Part shown: positions 1-8,101 of the stretch, piece after piece | Position numbering within the stretch: position 1 is the stretch's first letter | Layout of the letters: every line of letters begins with the position of its first letter | Assembly (NCBI RefSeq): GCF_900184795.1 | Contig: NZ_FXXN01000028.1 | Span: 838,632-902,631, forward strand | Source: Magnetospirillum sp. 15-1 | Lineage (GTDB): Bacteria; Pseudomonadota; Alphaproteobacteria; Rhodospirillales; Magnetospirillaceae | DNA: 64,000 bases | Reading direction: 5' to 3' | The notes under the pieces: generated by a model | Databases searched by the model: none | Told to the model about the DNA's origin: nothing | What the model saw: only the letters and a program-made list of their open reading frames with translations | Translations under genes and position numbers: made by a program

Positions 1-2
1 AC

Positions 3-266
3 CGCGCCTGGGCCGTGCTGGCCGGCCTGACCGTCCTGTCGGTGGGGGCCGCCCTGCTGGGGCCGGACGGTCAGCGGGCCAGCCTGGGCTCGGTGGCCGT
101 GGCCCTGGTCGCCTCCTTCATCAAGGGGCGGCAGGTCCTCGACCACTTCCTCGATCTGCGGCGGGCGGGCGGCGGCTGGCGCGGCCTGTTCAACGCCTTG
201 CTGCTGGTGATCCTGGGGAGCTGCTTCGCCCTTTATCTGGCGGCCCTGCTGCGGGGCGGCCACTGA
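3..266 (+). CDS. NorF / COX4_pro-like membrane protein (5' end outside window)
   Basis: The reading frame is open from the first bases, so the gene begins before the window; 87 residues are visible. It has two to three hydrophobic segments and the stretch FIKGRQVLDHFLDLR followed by GGGWR, which resembles the prokaryotic cytochrome c oxidase subunit IV / NorF family (KxxxVxxHFxxLR...WR). Members are small inner-membrane proteins that accompany nitric oxide reductase or haem-copper oxidase genes. That role is known for the family; here it is inferred, because the partner genes lie outside the window. It ends about 100 bp before arsR and does not belong to the arsenic operon. Confidence 0.6.
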   Translation, partial: RAWAVLAGLTVLSVGAALLGPDGQRASLGSVAVALVASFIKGRQVLDHFLDLRRAGGGWRGLFNALLLVILGSCFALYLAALLRGGH

Positions 267-302
267 AACCCCTTCGCCAGGGCTGAGGTCCGATCAATCC
301 CC

Positions 303-352
303 TTGAATCGGCTGCGTCACGGAACTATCATTTTCCTGTACGGCGAAATGAT
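303..352 (+). promoter_or_regulatory. Promoter and ArsR-type operator of the arsenic operon
   Basis: A sigma70-like promoter is visible: TTGAAT at 303-308, a 17-bp spacer, and TATCAT at 326-331. The dyad ATCATTT (327-333) ... AAATGAT (346-352) overlaps the -10 element and the likely start of transcription. ArsR repressors typically bind imperfect ATnA...TnAT dyads in this position and leave DNA when As(III) binds. The position immediately before arsR supports autoregulation of the whole operon. The assignment is inferred from sequence. Confidence 0.7.
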
Positions 353-366
353 GGCAGTGTCCGTCC

Positions 367-780
367 ATGATCGAAACCTTTGAAACCGTGGCCAAGGCCG
401 TCGCCGACCCCAGCCGGGTGCGCATCCTCAAGCTGCTGGAGGGGGGCGAACTGTGCGTCTGCCAGATCACCACCGTCCTCGGCCTGGCGACCGCCACCAT
501 CTCCAAGCATCTGGCGGCCTTGAAGGTCGCCGGCCTGCTGTTGCAGCGCCGGGATGGCAAGTGGGTCTATTACCGGCTGGCGGAGCGTGGGCTCAACGCC
601 TACGCCCCGCAATTCCTCGACATGGTGAAGGCCTCGCTGGCCGATGATCCCACCATCGCCGAGGACCGCCGGCTGCTGGCCATGGTCAATCGGGTTCCGG
701 TCCAGGTGCTGTGCGATCAGGGCCGAGCCGCCTTGCCCGCCGGTGCCGCTTCCCAAGCCTGCTGTGGGGGACCACCATGA
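367..780 (+). CDS. arsR: Arsenical resistance operon repressor ArsR
   Basis: A 137-residue winged-helix protein of the ArsR/SmtB family. The As(III)-binding motif ELCVCQ carries Cys30 and Cys32, matching the ELCVCDL motif of classical ArsR, followed by the recognition helix (ATISKHLAALKVAGLL) and a beta-wing (RRDGKWVYYRL). Extra cysteines near the C-terminus (Cys132-Cys133 in ACCGG) could add a metalloid site. It is first in the operon, and its stop overlaps the next start (ATGA at 777-780). It should repress the promoter at 303-352 until arsenite or antimonite binds. Confidence 0.95.
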   Translation: MIETFETVAKAVADPSRVRILKLLEGGELCVCQITTVLGLATATISKHLAALKVAGLLLQRRDGKWVYYRLAERGLNAYAPQFLDMVKASLADDPTIAEDRRLLAMVNRVPVQVLCDQGRAALPAGAASQACCGGPP

Positions 781-1277
781 GCGAGAAGACCTACAATGTC
801 CTGTTCCTGTGCACCGGCAATTCGGCGCGCTCCATCATGGCCGAAGCCATCCTCAACCGCGAGGGCGGCGCCAAGTTCAAGGCGTTCAGCGCCGGCAGCC
901 AGCCTAAGGGCCATATCGACCCGACGGTTCTCAATCTGCTGAAGAAGTTGAACTTCCCCACCGATAGCTTCCGCTCCAAATCCTGGGAGGAGTTCGCCCG
1001 GCCGGGTGCGCCCGAGTTGGATTTCGTCTTTACCGTTTGCGATAACGCCGCCGGCGAGGTCTGCCCGGTGTGGCCGGGCCAGCCCATGACCGCCCATTGG
1101 GGTGTTCCCGACCCTGTCGGCTGCGACGGCACCGCCACCGAGAAGGCGGTGCTGACCGCCGACGTGATGCGCATGCTGAACAACCGTATCAGCGTCTTTT
1201 CCGCCCTGCCGATCCAGTCCCTGGACCGTCTGTCGCTGCAAAAGCACCTGAACGAGATCGGCAAGCCCCGGACCTGA
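777..1277 (+). CDS. arsC: Arsenate reductase ArsC, low-molecular-weight phosphatase type (first copy)
   Basis: A 166-residue protein with the N-terminal P-loop LCTGNSARS (CX5R), the catalytic signature of LMW protein-tyrosine-phosphatase-type arsenate reductases. It also has SAGSQPKG and FTVCDNAAGEVCPVWPG, which carries the resolving cysteines used in thioredoxin-linked reduction. It converts As(V) to As(III), the substrate of the downstream exporter. ATG 777 was chosen because it overlaps the arsR stop and places the CX5R motif at the usual distance; longer upstream in-frame starts lie inside arsR. A second, diverged copy follows directly, so the operon has two reductases. Confidence 0.93.
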   Translation: MSEKTYNVLFLCTGNSARSIMAEAILNREGGAKFKAFSAGSQPKGHIDPTVLNLLKKLNFPTDSFRSKSWEEFARPGAPELDFVFTVCDNAAGEVCPVWPGQPMTAHWGVPDPVGCDGTATEKAVLTADVMRMLNNRISVFSALPIQSLDRLSLQKHLNEIGKPRT

Positions 1278-1299
1278 CACACGCGACAAGGCAATTTCT

Positions 1300-1758
1300 A
1301 TGACTGATTCCATGATCAACGTTCTGGTTCTTTGCACCGGCAATTCCGCCCGTTCCGTCCTCGGCGAGGCCCTGATCAACCATCTGGGCGGCGGGCGCTG
1401 GCGGGCGTTCAGCGCCGGCAGCAATCCGACGGGCAAGGTCAATCCCCTGTCGCTGGAAGTGCTGGCCGAGAAGGGGCTGCCGGCCGAGGGCTACCGGTCC
1501 AAGTCGTGGGGCGAGTTCGCGTTGCCCGATGCGCCGAAAATGGATCTGGTCATCACCGTCTGCGACAACGCCGCCGGCGAAGTCTGCCCCATATGGCCGG
1601 GCCACCCGTCCAAGGTGCACATGGGCTTTCCCGATCCGGCGGCAGCCGAGGGCAGCCACGAGGAGCGGCTGGCCGAGTTCCGCAAGGTCTATTCCATGAT
1701 CGAGGCCAAGGTGCGCCGGCTGATCGAACTCGGCCCGGAAAGGGCTGGGGAGGCCTAG
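1300..1758 (+). CDS. arsC: Arsenate reductase ArsC, low-molecular-weight phosphatase type (second copy)
   Basis: A 152-residue paralogue of the preceding protein, with the same P-loop (LCTGNSARS), SAGSNPTGKVNP, YRSKSW and TVCDNAAGEVCPIWPG motifs. It has a different, acidic C-terminal helix (HEERLAEFRKVYSMIEAK) typical of the thioredoxin-coupled group. It starts 22 bp after the first copy and ends 1 bp before acr3, so it is co-transcribed. The divergence between the copies suggests an old duplication or recruitment of a different reductase, possibly with a different electron donor; this last point is inference. Confidence 0.93.
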   Translation: MTDSMINVLVLCTGNSARSVLGEALINHLGGGRWRAFSAGSNPTGKVNPLSLEVLAEKGLPAEGYRSKSWGEFALPDAPKMDLVITVCDNAAGEVCPIWPGHPSKVHMGFPDPAAAEGSHEERLAEFRKVYSMIEAKVRRLIELGPERAGEA

Positions 1759-1759
1759 G

Positions 1760-2785
1760 ATGAACCTGTTCGAACGCTATCTGACCCTGTGGGTGGCCCT
1801 GTGCATCGCGGCCGGCGTGGCGCTGGGCCACTGGCTGCCGGGGCCGTTCCAGGCCATCGGCCGGCTGGAGCTGGCCCAGGTCAACCTGCCGGTGGCGGTG
1901 CTGATCTGGCTGATGATCATTCCCATGCTGCTGAAGATCGATTTCGGCGCGCTGCATCAGGTCAAGGAGCACTGGAAGGGCATCGGCGTCACCCTGTTCA
2001 TCAACTGGGCGGTCAAGCCGTTCTCCATGGCGCTGCTGGGCTGGATCTTCGTCAGCCACCTGTTCCGGCCTTACCTTCCGGCCGGGCAGATCGAGTCCTA
2101 TATGGCCGGGCTGATCCTGCTGGCCGCCGCGCCGTGCACCGCCATGGTGTTCGTGTGGTCCAACCTGACCAATGGCGAGCCGCACTTCACCCTCAGTCAG
2201 GTGGCGGTCAACGACCTGATCATGGTGGTGGCCTTCGCCCCCATCGTCGGGCTGCTGCTGGGGCTGTCGGCCATCACCGTGCCGTGGGACACCCTGTTCC
2301 TGTCGGTGGTGCTGTACATCGTGGTGCCGGTGATCCTGGCGCAGGTCTGGCGCAGGCTTTTGCTGGCCAGGGGGCCGCAGGCCCTGACCGCCACCCTGGC
2401 CCGGCTGGGGCCGCTCGCCCTGGTGGCGCTGCTCACCACCCTGGTGCTGCTGTTCGGCTTCCAGGGCGAGCAGATCATCAGGCAGCCGCTGGTCATCCTC
2501 ATGCTGGCGGTACCCATCACCATCCAGGTCTATTTCAACTCGGGCCTGGCCTATCTGCTGAACAGGAAGCTGGGCGTCGCCCATTGCGTCGCCGGTCCCT
2601 CGGCCCTGATCGGCGCCTCCAACTTCTTCGAACTGGCGGTGGCCGCCGCCATCTCCCTGTTCGGCTTCCAGTCCGGCGCCGCCCTGGCCACCGTGGTCGG
2701 CGTGCTGATCGAGGTGCCGGTGATGCTGTCGGTGGTGAAAATCGTCAACCGGTCCAAGGGCTGGTACGAGAGGAGGACATCATGA
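1760..2785 (+). CDS. acr3: Arsenite efflux permease Acr3 (ArsB class of the BART superfamily)
   Basis: A 341-residue integral membrane protein with about ten hydrophobic segments. Diagnostic Acr3 stretches are the N-terminal FERYLTLWVALCIAAG, the IPMLLKID segment, and LLAAAPCTAMVFVWS with the conserved cysteine in a transmembrane helix needed for As(III) transport. The ending IEVPVMLSVV..VNRSKGWY is also typical. It extrudes arsenite across the inner membrane using the proton motive force. It lies between the reductases and arsD/arsA; ArsA is usually described with ArsB but also occurs with Acr3. The stop overlaps the arsD start by 4 bp. Confidence 0.95.
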   Translation: MNLFERYLTLWVALCIAAGVALGHWLPGPFQAIGRLELAQVNLPVAVLIWLMIIPMLLKIDFGALHQVKEHWKGIGVTLFINWAVKPFSMALLGWIFVSHLFRPYLPAGQIESYMAGLILLAAAPCTAMVFVWSNLTNGEPHFTLSQVAVNDLIMVVAFAPIVGLLLGLSAITVPWDTLFLSVVLYIVVPVILAQVWRRLLLARGPQALTATLARLGPLALVALLTTLVLLFGFQGEQIIRQPLVILMLAVPITIQVYFNSGLAYLLNRKLGVAHCVAGPSALIGASNFFELAVAAAISLFGFQSGAALATVVGVLIEVPVMLSVVKIVNRSKGWYERRTS

Positions 2786-3153
2786 AAAAGCTCGAAGTCT
2801 ATGACCCCGCCATGTGCTGCTCCACCGGAGTCTGTGGTCCCGAGGTCGATCCCGTGCTGGTCACCTTCGCCGCCGACCTGAAATGGGTGGCCGAGCAGGG
2901 CGTCGAGGTGCGGCGCTACAATCTGGGGCAGGAACCCCAGGCCTTCGCCGCCAGCCCGGCCGTGGTCAAGGAGATGGAGGCGGGCATGGACCGCCTGCCG
3001 ATCATCGCCGTCGACGGCCACATCGTCTCGACCGGCGTGCACCTGTCCCGCGACCAGCTGGCGGCCAAGCTCGGTCTCGCGGCCAAGCCCCGCATCACCA
3101 TCAAGGCCGACGGGTCCTCATCCTGTTGCTCGCCCAAGACAGGGTGCTGCTGA
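2782..3153 (+). CDS. arsD: Arsenite metallochaperone ArsD
   Basis: A 123-residue cytosolic protein with the essential Cys12-Cys13-Cys18 triad (MCCSTGVCG) and two C-terminal vicinal pairs (Cys115-116 and Cys122-123), the full cysteine pattern of classical ArsD. ArsD collects As(III) and hands it to the ArsA ATPase. ATG 2782 follows AGGAGG and overlaps the acr3 stop. Its position directly before arsA fits the known functional pair. Confidence 0.94.
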   Translation: MKKLEVYDPAMCCSTGVCGPEVDPVLVTFAADLKWVAEQGVEVRRYNLGQEPQAFAASPAVVKEMEAGMDRLPIIAVDGHIVSTGVHLSRDQLAAKLGLAAKPRITIKADGSSSCCSPKTGCC

Positions 3154-3154
3154 C

Positions 3155-4894
3155 ATGGACAACACCCGCACGCTGTTCTTCACCGGCAAGGGCGGCGTGG
3201 GCAAGACCTCGCTGTCCTGCGCCACCGGGCTGGCCCTGGCCGAGGCGGGCAAGCGGGTCCTTATCGTCAGCACCGATCCGGCGTCCAATCTGGATGAGGT
3301 GCTGGGCACCGCGTTGGGTCAGAGTCCGACCGCCGTGGCCGGCGCTCCCGGCCTGTTCGCCCTGAACATCGACCCCGAAGCCGCCGCCCACGATTACAAG
3401 GAGCGCATGGTCGGCCCCTATCGCGGCATCCTGCCCGCCGCCGCCATCGCCAGCATGGAGGAGCAGTTCTCCGGCGCCTGCACGGTCGAGATCGCCGCCT
3501 TCGACGAATTCGCCAAGCTGCTGGGCGATCCGGCGGCGACGGCGGCGTTCGACCACGTCATTTTCGATACCGCCCCGACCGGCCATACGCTGCGGCTGCT
3601 GACCCTGCCCTCGGCCTGGACCGATTTCATCGCGTCCTCCACCGGCGGGGCGTCCTGCCTGGGGCCGCTGGCCGGGCTGGAAAAGCAAAAGGCGCTGTAT
3701 GCCGCCACCGTGGCGCAACTGGCCGATCCGGCGATCACCACCGTGGTGCTGGTGGCCCGCCCGGAGGTCGCCGCCCTGCGCGAGGCCGAGCGCACCCGGC
3801 GCGAGCTGGCCGAACTGGGCGTCGCCAATCTGCGCCTCGCCCTCAACGGCGTATTTGCGGCGGGCGACAGCGACGATGCCATCGCGCGGGCCATGGAACG
3901 GCGCGGCGCCGAGGCGCTGGCCACCATGCCGGCCGGTCTGGCGGGTCTGCCGCGCCGGCAGATTCCCTTCCTGCCGGGGGGAACAGTCGGATTGGCGGCC
4001 CTGCGGCTGATGCTCGGATCGGCCGAGGAGCCGGCGGAGGCGCCTTGCGCCCCGGCGGGAACGCTGCCGCCGGGTCTGGCGCCGCTGGTCGACGGCCTGG
4101 AGGCCATGGGCAACGGGGTGATCATGACCATGGGCAAGGGCGGCGTCGGCAAGACCACCCTGGCCGCCGCCATCGCCGTGGCGCTGGCCGGGCGCGGCCA
4201 TGCCGTGACCCTGTCGACCACCGATCCCGCCGCCCATGTGGCCGCCGCCCTGGAAGGCGGTATGGCCAACCTCACGGTGGCCCGCATCGATCCCGAGGCC
4301 GAGGTGGAGAGCTACCGCGACGAGGTACTGGCCAAGGCCGGCTCCGGCCTCGACGCTGCCGGCCGCGCCATGCTGGAGGAGGATCTGCGTTCGCCCTGCA
4401 CCGAGGAGATCGCCGTATTCCGCGCCTTCGCCCGCACGGTGGAGGAGGGGCGGGACCGCTTCGTCATTCTCGACACCGCGCCCACCGGCCACACCATCTT
4501 GCTGCTGGACGCCGCCGAGGCCTATCACCGCGAGGTGATGCGCACCCAGGCCGACATGCCCGATTCGGTGCGCCAGCTACTGCCCCGGCTGCGCGACCCC
4601 GCCTTTACCCGCATCCTGATCGTCACCCTGGCCGAGGCCACCCCGGTGCACGAGGCCGAGCGCCTGCAGGACGATCTGGCGCGGGCCGGCATCAAGCCCT
4701 ACGCCTGGGTGATCAACCAAAGCCTGCTGGCCAGCGGCACCACCCATCCCGTCCTGGCCCGGCGTGGCCGTTACGAGATGGCCTTCATCCGCAAGGTGGC
4801 CGACCATCTGGCGCCGCGCGCCGCGCTGGTTGCCTGGCAGGCGGAAACGCCGGTGGGGACAAAGGGGCTGGCGGCCCTGCTCGCGGGCGGCTGA
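3155..4894 (+). CDS. arsA: Arsenite-stimulated ATPase ArsA
   Basis: A 579-residue double-NTPase. The two halves carry deviant Walker A loops GKGGVGKT at residues 11-18 and about 327-334, each followed by a DTAPTGHT signal. The three cysteines that form the metalloid site in the plasmid R773 enzyme have counterparts here at Cys109, Cys168 and Cys415 (SGACTVE, GASCLG, SPCTEE), so allosteric As(III) activation is expected. ArsA receives As(III) from ArsD and energises efflux at the membrane. It is the last gene of the operon and ends 8 bp from the convergent TraT-like gene. Confidence 0.95.
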   Translation: MDNTRTLFFTGKGGVGKTSLSCATGLALAEAGKRVLIVSTDPASNLDEVLGTALGQSPTAVAGAPGLFALNIDPEAAAHDYKERMVGPYRGILPAAAIASMEEQFSGACTVEIAAFDEFAKLLGDPAATAAFDHVIFDTAPTGHTLRLLTLPSAWTDFIASSTGGASCLGPLAGLEKQKALYAATVAQLADPAITTVVLVARPEVAALREAERTRRELAELGVANLRLALNGVFAAGDSDDAIARAMERRGAEALATMPAGLAGLPRRQIPFLPGGTVGLAALRLMLGSAEEPAEAPCAPAGTLPPGLAPLVDGLEAMGNGVIMTMGKGGVGKTTLAAAIAVALAGRGHAVTLSTTDPAAHVAAALEGGMANLTVARIDPEAEVESYRDEVLAKAGSGLDAAGRAMLEEDLRSPCTEEIAVFRAFARTVEEGRDRFVILDTAPTGHTILLLDAAEAYHREVMRTQADMPDSVRQLLPRLRDPAFTRILIVTLAEATPVHEAERLQDDLARAGIKPYAWVINQSLLASGTTHPVLARRGRYEMAFIRKVADHLAPRAALVAWQAETPVGTKGLAALLAGG

Positions 4895-4901
4895 GTCCGG
4901 T

Positions 4902-5657
4902 TCAGATCAGGCTGATCAGCGAGCGGATCTGGCGTTCGCGGATGTCGTCGGCGATGTCGGTCTGGGTCACCGAGCGGCCGCCGCCGTAATTGGAGATCAG
5001 CACCCGATGGACCCGGTGGAACGAGCCATAGCTGCTTTCCTCCCATTCCTCGACGCGCGGGCTGCCGTCGAAGGTGACGACCCGGCGCGCCTTGGAGGCG
5101 TTGCGGCGCACCGCGAAGATGGCTTCGGTGATCACCACGTAGATGCTGTCGCGGGTGAAATAGCCGGCCAGGGTGCCCAGCGCGGCGCCTGACGCCATGC
5201 CGATGCCCGCCCCGGCCGCCGCTCCGCCGGCTCCCGCCACCGCTCCACCCGCCGCCGCCCCGGCGACCACGCCGCCGGTGGAGCCGAGAAAGCCGTACTG
5301 GGCGATCATGTCGCGGTCGAACTGCTGGCTGCGGATGACATTGAGGTCGACCTTCAGGCCGAAATCGTTGCCATCCGAGCGCTCGTAGCCCTTGCCCACA
5401 TAGCCCTGGTAAAGGCGCTCGCGGGTGGCGTCCAGGTCCCAGACCTGATCGCCCGACATGTTGCGCAAGCTGAGCTTGAGCCGGCGGTTGGGGAACAGGG
5501 AAGGATCGGTGAACAGGCTCGCATCCGAGCGCATGCCGTACATGCGGTCGGTCTTGGGGTCGACCACCATGTCGCCGGTGTTGCGGCGCTGGCAGGCGCC
5601 CAGGGCGGCGGCCAGGCCGGTGGCCAGGAACAGGCGCCGGTCGATGGACATGCTCAT
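4902..5657 (-). CDS. TraT-like outer-membrane lipoprotein
   Basis: A 251-residue protein whose N-terminus is a lipoprotein signal (hydrophobic run, then LGAC lipobox, Cys21). The core resembles TraT of F-type plasmids in layout: RNMSGD, a YxGxGY segment, a long Gly/Ala-rich hydrophobic stretch (about 130-165), then YVVITEAIFAVR and a basic/polar tail. TraT proteins form surface oligomers linked to complement resistance and surface exclusion. No conjugation genes are present, so it is better seen as a chromosomal envelope protein of unknown role. Its ATG overlaps the stop of the protease gene (ATGA) and follows GGGGAG, so the two are translated as a pair. Confidence 0.65.
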   Translation of the reverse strand: MSMSIDRRLFLATGLAAALGACQRRNTGDMVVDPKTDRMYGMRSDASLFTDPSLFPNRRLKLSLRNMSGDQVWDLDATRERLYQGYVGKGYERSDGNDFGLKVDLNVIRSQQFDRDMIAQYGFLGSTGGVVAGAAAGGAVAGAGGAAAGAGIGMASGAALGTLAGYFTRDSIYVVITEAIFAVRRNASKARRVVTFDGSPRVEEWEESSYGSFHRVHRVLISNYGGGRSVTQTDIADDIRERQIRSLISLI

Positions 5658-7186
5658 TCTCCCCTCATGGCTTCGTCAAGGAAGCGCTTGGCTTCGGCAA
5701 AGTGGACGGCGAAATTCAGGCCGGGGGCCGGGACGGCGATATCGTTGTTGCTCGAGGATCGCCCCGGCTCCGACATGGAATTGATCCCGACCACCTTGTT
5801 GCCCTTGAACAGCGGGCCGCCGGAATTGCCGGGATTGATGTCGGCATCCGTCTGGATGTACAGCGCCTTGCGCTCCAACTGCGTCTCGTTGCTCCGGCCC
5901 GTCATCCGGCGGATGGAACTGACCACGCCGCGGGTGATGGTGAAGAGGCGCCGGTGAGGGTGGCCGATGGCGTCCACCTGATCGCCGGGCAGCAGGTCCT
6001 TGCCCTGATAGAACTCCACCACCCGCCCCCGGGTCTGCACCTTGACCAGGGCAAGGTCCAGCAGCACGTCCTTGGCGATCACCTGCCCGAAGGTCTCGCG
6101 CTTGTCGTAAAGGCGCAATTCCACGATGGGCCGGTTCTGGACCACGTGCCAGTTGGTCATGACGATGTTGGAACGGACGTAAAAGCCGCTGCCCATGCCG
6201 CTGGGAGTGAAGATGGCCACCACGCTGTCGAAGCGCGGATCGTTGAGCGGGCGTTCCTCGTAGCGCTCGGCCTCGGCGCGGGCCACCGCCCTTCCACGGT
6301 CCTTGGCGACCTCGTCCAGCAGGGCGGTGAAATCGGCGGCCGGCTGGTTGGGGCCGCCCTGGGCCACCGCATGGTCGAGAAGCTCGGCCAGGGACACCAT
6401 CACCGGCGCCCGCTCCCAGAAGCGCACCTGTTCCTCGCGGGCCACGTCGCTGCTGAGGCCGGCCTGGCCGGGATCGGAAGGGTCGAGGTCGTAGACGATG
6501 GTGAAGCGCTCGCGCTCCACCACGTCCAGTACCGACTTCATGTAACGCCCGGTCGTCCGGTCGACCAGATGGTAGTTGACCGTCAGGGTCTTGGTGCCCT
6601 CGATATCGGCCAGTCTGTAGGCATAGGGGCCGTAGACCGGCTGTTCCAGGAATTGCGGCGTGGTCGCCAGCTTGGCCTGCGCGTCGTCCATCTGCTTTTG
6701 CAGCTTGGGATGGTCGGGGCGCTTCTCCAGCCGGGCCGAGGCCTTGTCGAACTGGCTGACCGCCCGCACATAGGCCGGATTCTGAATCTTGTTGACCGAG
6801 ACGACCTTGCGCGACACCTGATCCTTCATGTCGCGGACCTTGCGCGACACCTTGGCCAGCGCCACGTCGAACACCACCACGAAACGGCCGGTTTTCTCTG
6901 TCGGCCCCTTGAGCGCCGTTCCCAGGTCGCGCGGTTGGGCGTCGATGGGCAGGTCGACACCCACCTGGAACGGAAAGTCGATGTCGCCGTCGATGCGCCT
7001 CAGGTACCGGGACGTGGCGTTGACCAGGGTCATCTTCGCCACGTCGGGGGCATTCTCGCCCGCCGCCTTGGCGGATTCCACCAGGGTGCGGAGATCGGGA
7101 TCGGCCGCCCGGCTGGCGGCCGGCAGGGCGAGCGCCGCCATCAGGAGGAGGGCGGCAAAGACCTTCGTGACCCGATTGCTCCCCAT
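5654..7186 (-). CDS. Secreted trypsin-like (DegP-type) serine protease with novel N-terminal domain
   Basis: A 510-residue protein with a signal peptide (LPAASRA|AD). The C-terminal half is an S1C/trypsin-like domain with the full triad: His347 (TNWHVV), Asp377 (LLDLALV) and Ser455 (NPGNSGGP). The N-terminal ~300 residues are rich in charged helices (KVSRKVRDMKDQVSRKV) and I do not recognise them; there is no C-terminal PDZ domain as in DegP. It is probably periplasmic and acts with the co-transcribed TraT-like lipoprotein, perhaps in envelope quality control. This is inference from operon structure. Confidence 0.8.
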   Translation of the reverse strand: MGSNRVTKVFAALLLMAALALPAASRAADPDLRTLVESAKAAGENAPDVAKMTLVNATSRYLRRIDGDIDFPFQVGVDLPIDAQPRDLGTALKGPTEKTGRFVVVFDVALAKVSRKVRDMKDQVSRKVVSVNKIQNPAYVRAVSQFDKASARLEKRPDHPKLQKQMDDAQAKLATTPQFLEQPVYGPYAYRLADIEGTKTLTVNYHLVDRTTGRYMKSVLDVVERERFTIVYDLDPSDPGQAGLSSDVAREEQVRFWERAPVMVSLAELLDHAVAQGGPNQPAADFTALLDEVAKDRGRAVARAEAERYEERPLNDPRFDSVVAIFTPSGMGSGFYVRSNIVMTNWHVVQNRPIVELRLYDKRETFGQVIAKDVLLDLALVKVQTRGRVVEFYQGKDLLPGDQVDAIGHPHRRLFTITRGVVSSIRRMTGRSNETQLERKALYIQTDADINPGNSGGPLFKGNKVVGINSMSEPGRSSSNNDIAVPAPGLNFAVHFAEAKRFLDEAMRGE

Positions 7187-7390
7187 CCCCGCCCGCGCCC
7201 CTTCGGTTGTGTTCGGCGGGGATTGTAGTAAACTTCGGATGTGTACGCAAACCCGAGGCGCTCCTTTCTCGCCTCTTGCCTGTCGCTATGAATGATGTAT
7301 CTATCCTCGGCAAGGCAACCTTCAGGCGTAGCCGCGCGACGAACGCGGAACCGGCTGGCGGGGAGGGGGCAGTTGGGGGGCAGGGTTTTC
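7187..7390. promoter_or_regulatory. Divergent intergenic region between protease and aryl polyene genes
   Basis: A 204-bp non-coding region driving genes in both directions. On the minus strand TACAAT (complement of 7222-7227), 17 bp from TTGCGT (complement of 7245-7250), is a plausible promoter for the protease. On the plus strand TTGCCT (7276-7281) and TATCTA (7298-7303), 16 bp apart, are a weak candidate for the ape cluster. Neither is strong by eye, and no convincing operator was seen. Confidence 0.35.
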
Positions 7391-8101
7391 ATGCGAGTTG
7401 CATCGCAGTCGGTGGCGTTCGGCCTCCAGGCTTGGGCTGGATGGCTGCCCGGCCGGGACGTACTGGCTGCCGGCGGAGATATCCGCGCCGGCGGGCCGCC
7501 CCTTCCCGCGTCGCTGCGCCGTCGCATCACGCCCGTCGGCCGCAAGGCGCTGGAAGCCGCCTGGACCGTCCTCGCCGGACGGCCGGGGGCGGAGCCGCTC
7601 ATCGTGCTGAGTTCGCGTCACGGCGAATACGCCCGCACCCTGGGGCTGCTGGACAGTCTGGCGGCCAGCGGCGAGGTGTCGCCCGCCGAGTTCAGTCTGG
7701 CGGTTCATCATGGCTTGGCGGGGTTGCTGTCCATCGCCTCGGGCAACCATGCCGGCCATACCGCCGTGGCGGCGGGCGGCGAATCGTTCTGTTGCGCCCT
7801 GCTGGAGGCGGCGGCGGCGTTGGGTGACGGAACGCCGAGCGTGCTGCTCATGCATTTCGACGAGTCCCTGCCGCCGCAATACGCCCCGGTGGGGGGAGGC
7901 GAAGAGCCGGCCGTCGCCCTGGCGTTGCTGCTGTCGCCGGCCGGTGATGCCCCCGGCACCTTCGTCATGGAGTTCGCGCCGGCCGGGGTGTCGGGGCGGG
8001 ATTGCCCGGCCGTGGCCTTCGCCCGTCTGCTGGAGGGCGAGGCGGCGGAGAGTTCGGCCTGTGGCGAGCGCATGATCTGGCGGTGGCGTCATGCGGCGTA
8101 G
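7391..8101 (+). CDS. apeC: Ketosynthase-like chain length factor of the aryl polyene cluster
   Basis: A 236-residue protein related to the N-terminal ketoacyl-synthase domain (Ketoacyl-synt_2 type). It has the helix-rich SRHGEYART and HHGLAGLLSIASGNHAGHTAVAAGG segments but no active-site cysteine in the nucleophile-elbow position. In aryl polyene systems such a protein pairs with the true ketosynthase (ApeO) as a chain length factor. ATG 7391 follows a G-rich ribosome site; in-frame upstream codons would add a basic extension without similarity. It is the first gene of the cluster and overlaps apeD by 11 bp. Confidence 0.78.
   Translation: MRVASQSVAFGLQAWAGWLPGRDVLAAGGDIRAGGPPLPASLRRRITPVGRKALEAAWTVLAGRPGAEPLIVLSSRHGEYARTLGLLDSLAASGEVSPAEFSLAVHHGLAGLLSIASGNHAGHTAVAAGGESFCCALLEAAAALGDGTPSVLLMHFDESLPPQYAPVGGGEEPAVALALLLSPAGDAPGTFVMEFAPAGVSGRDCPAVAFARLLEGEAAESSACGERMIWRWRHAA

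Noticed and set aside
4902-5657. Integrated conjugative element suggested by the TraT-like gene
   Set aside because: No other transfer, relaxase or integrase genes, and base composition is like that of the neighbours.
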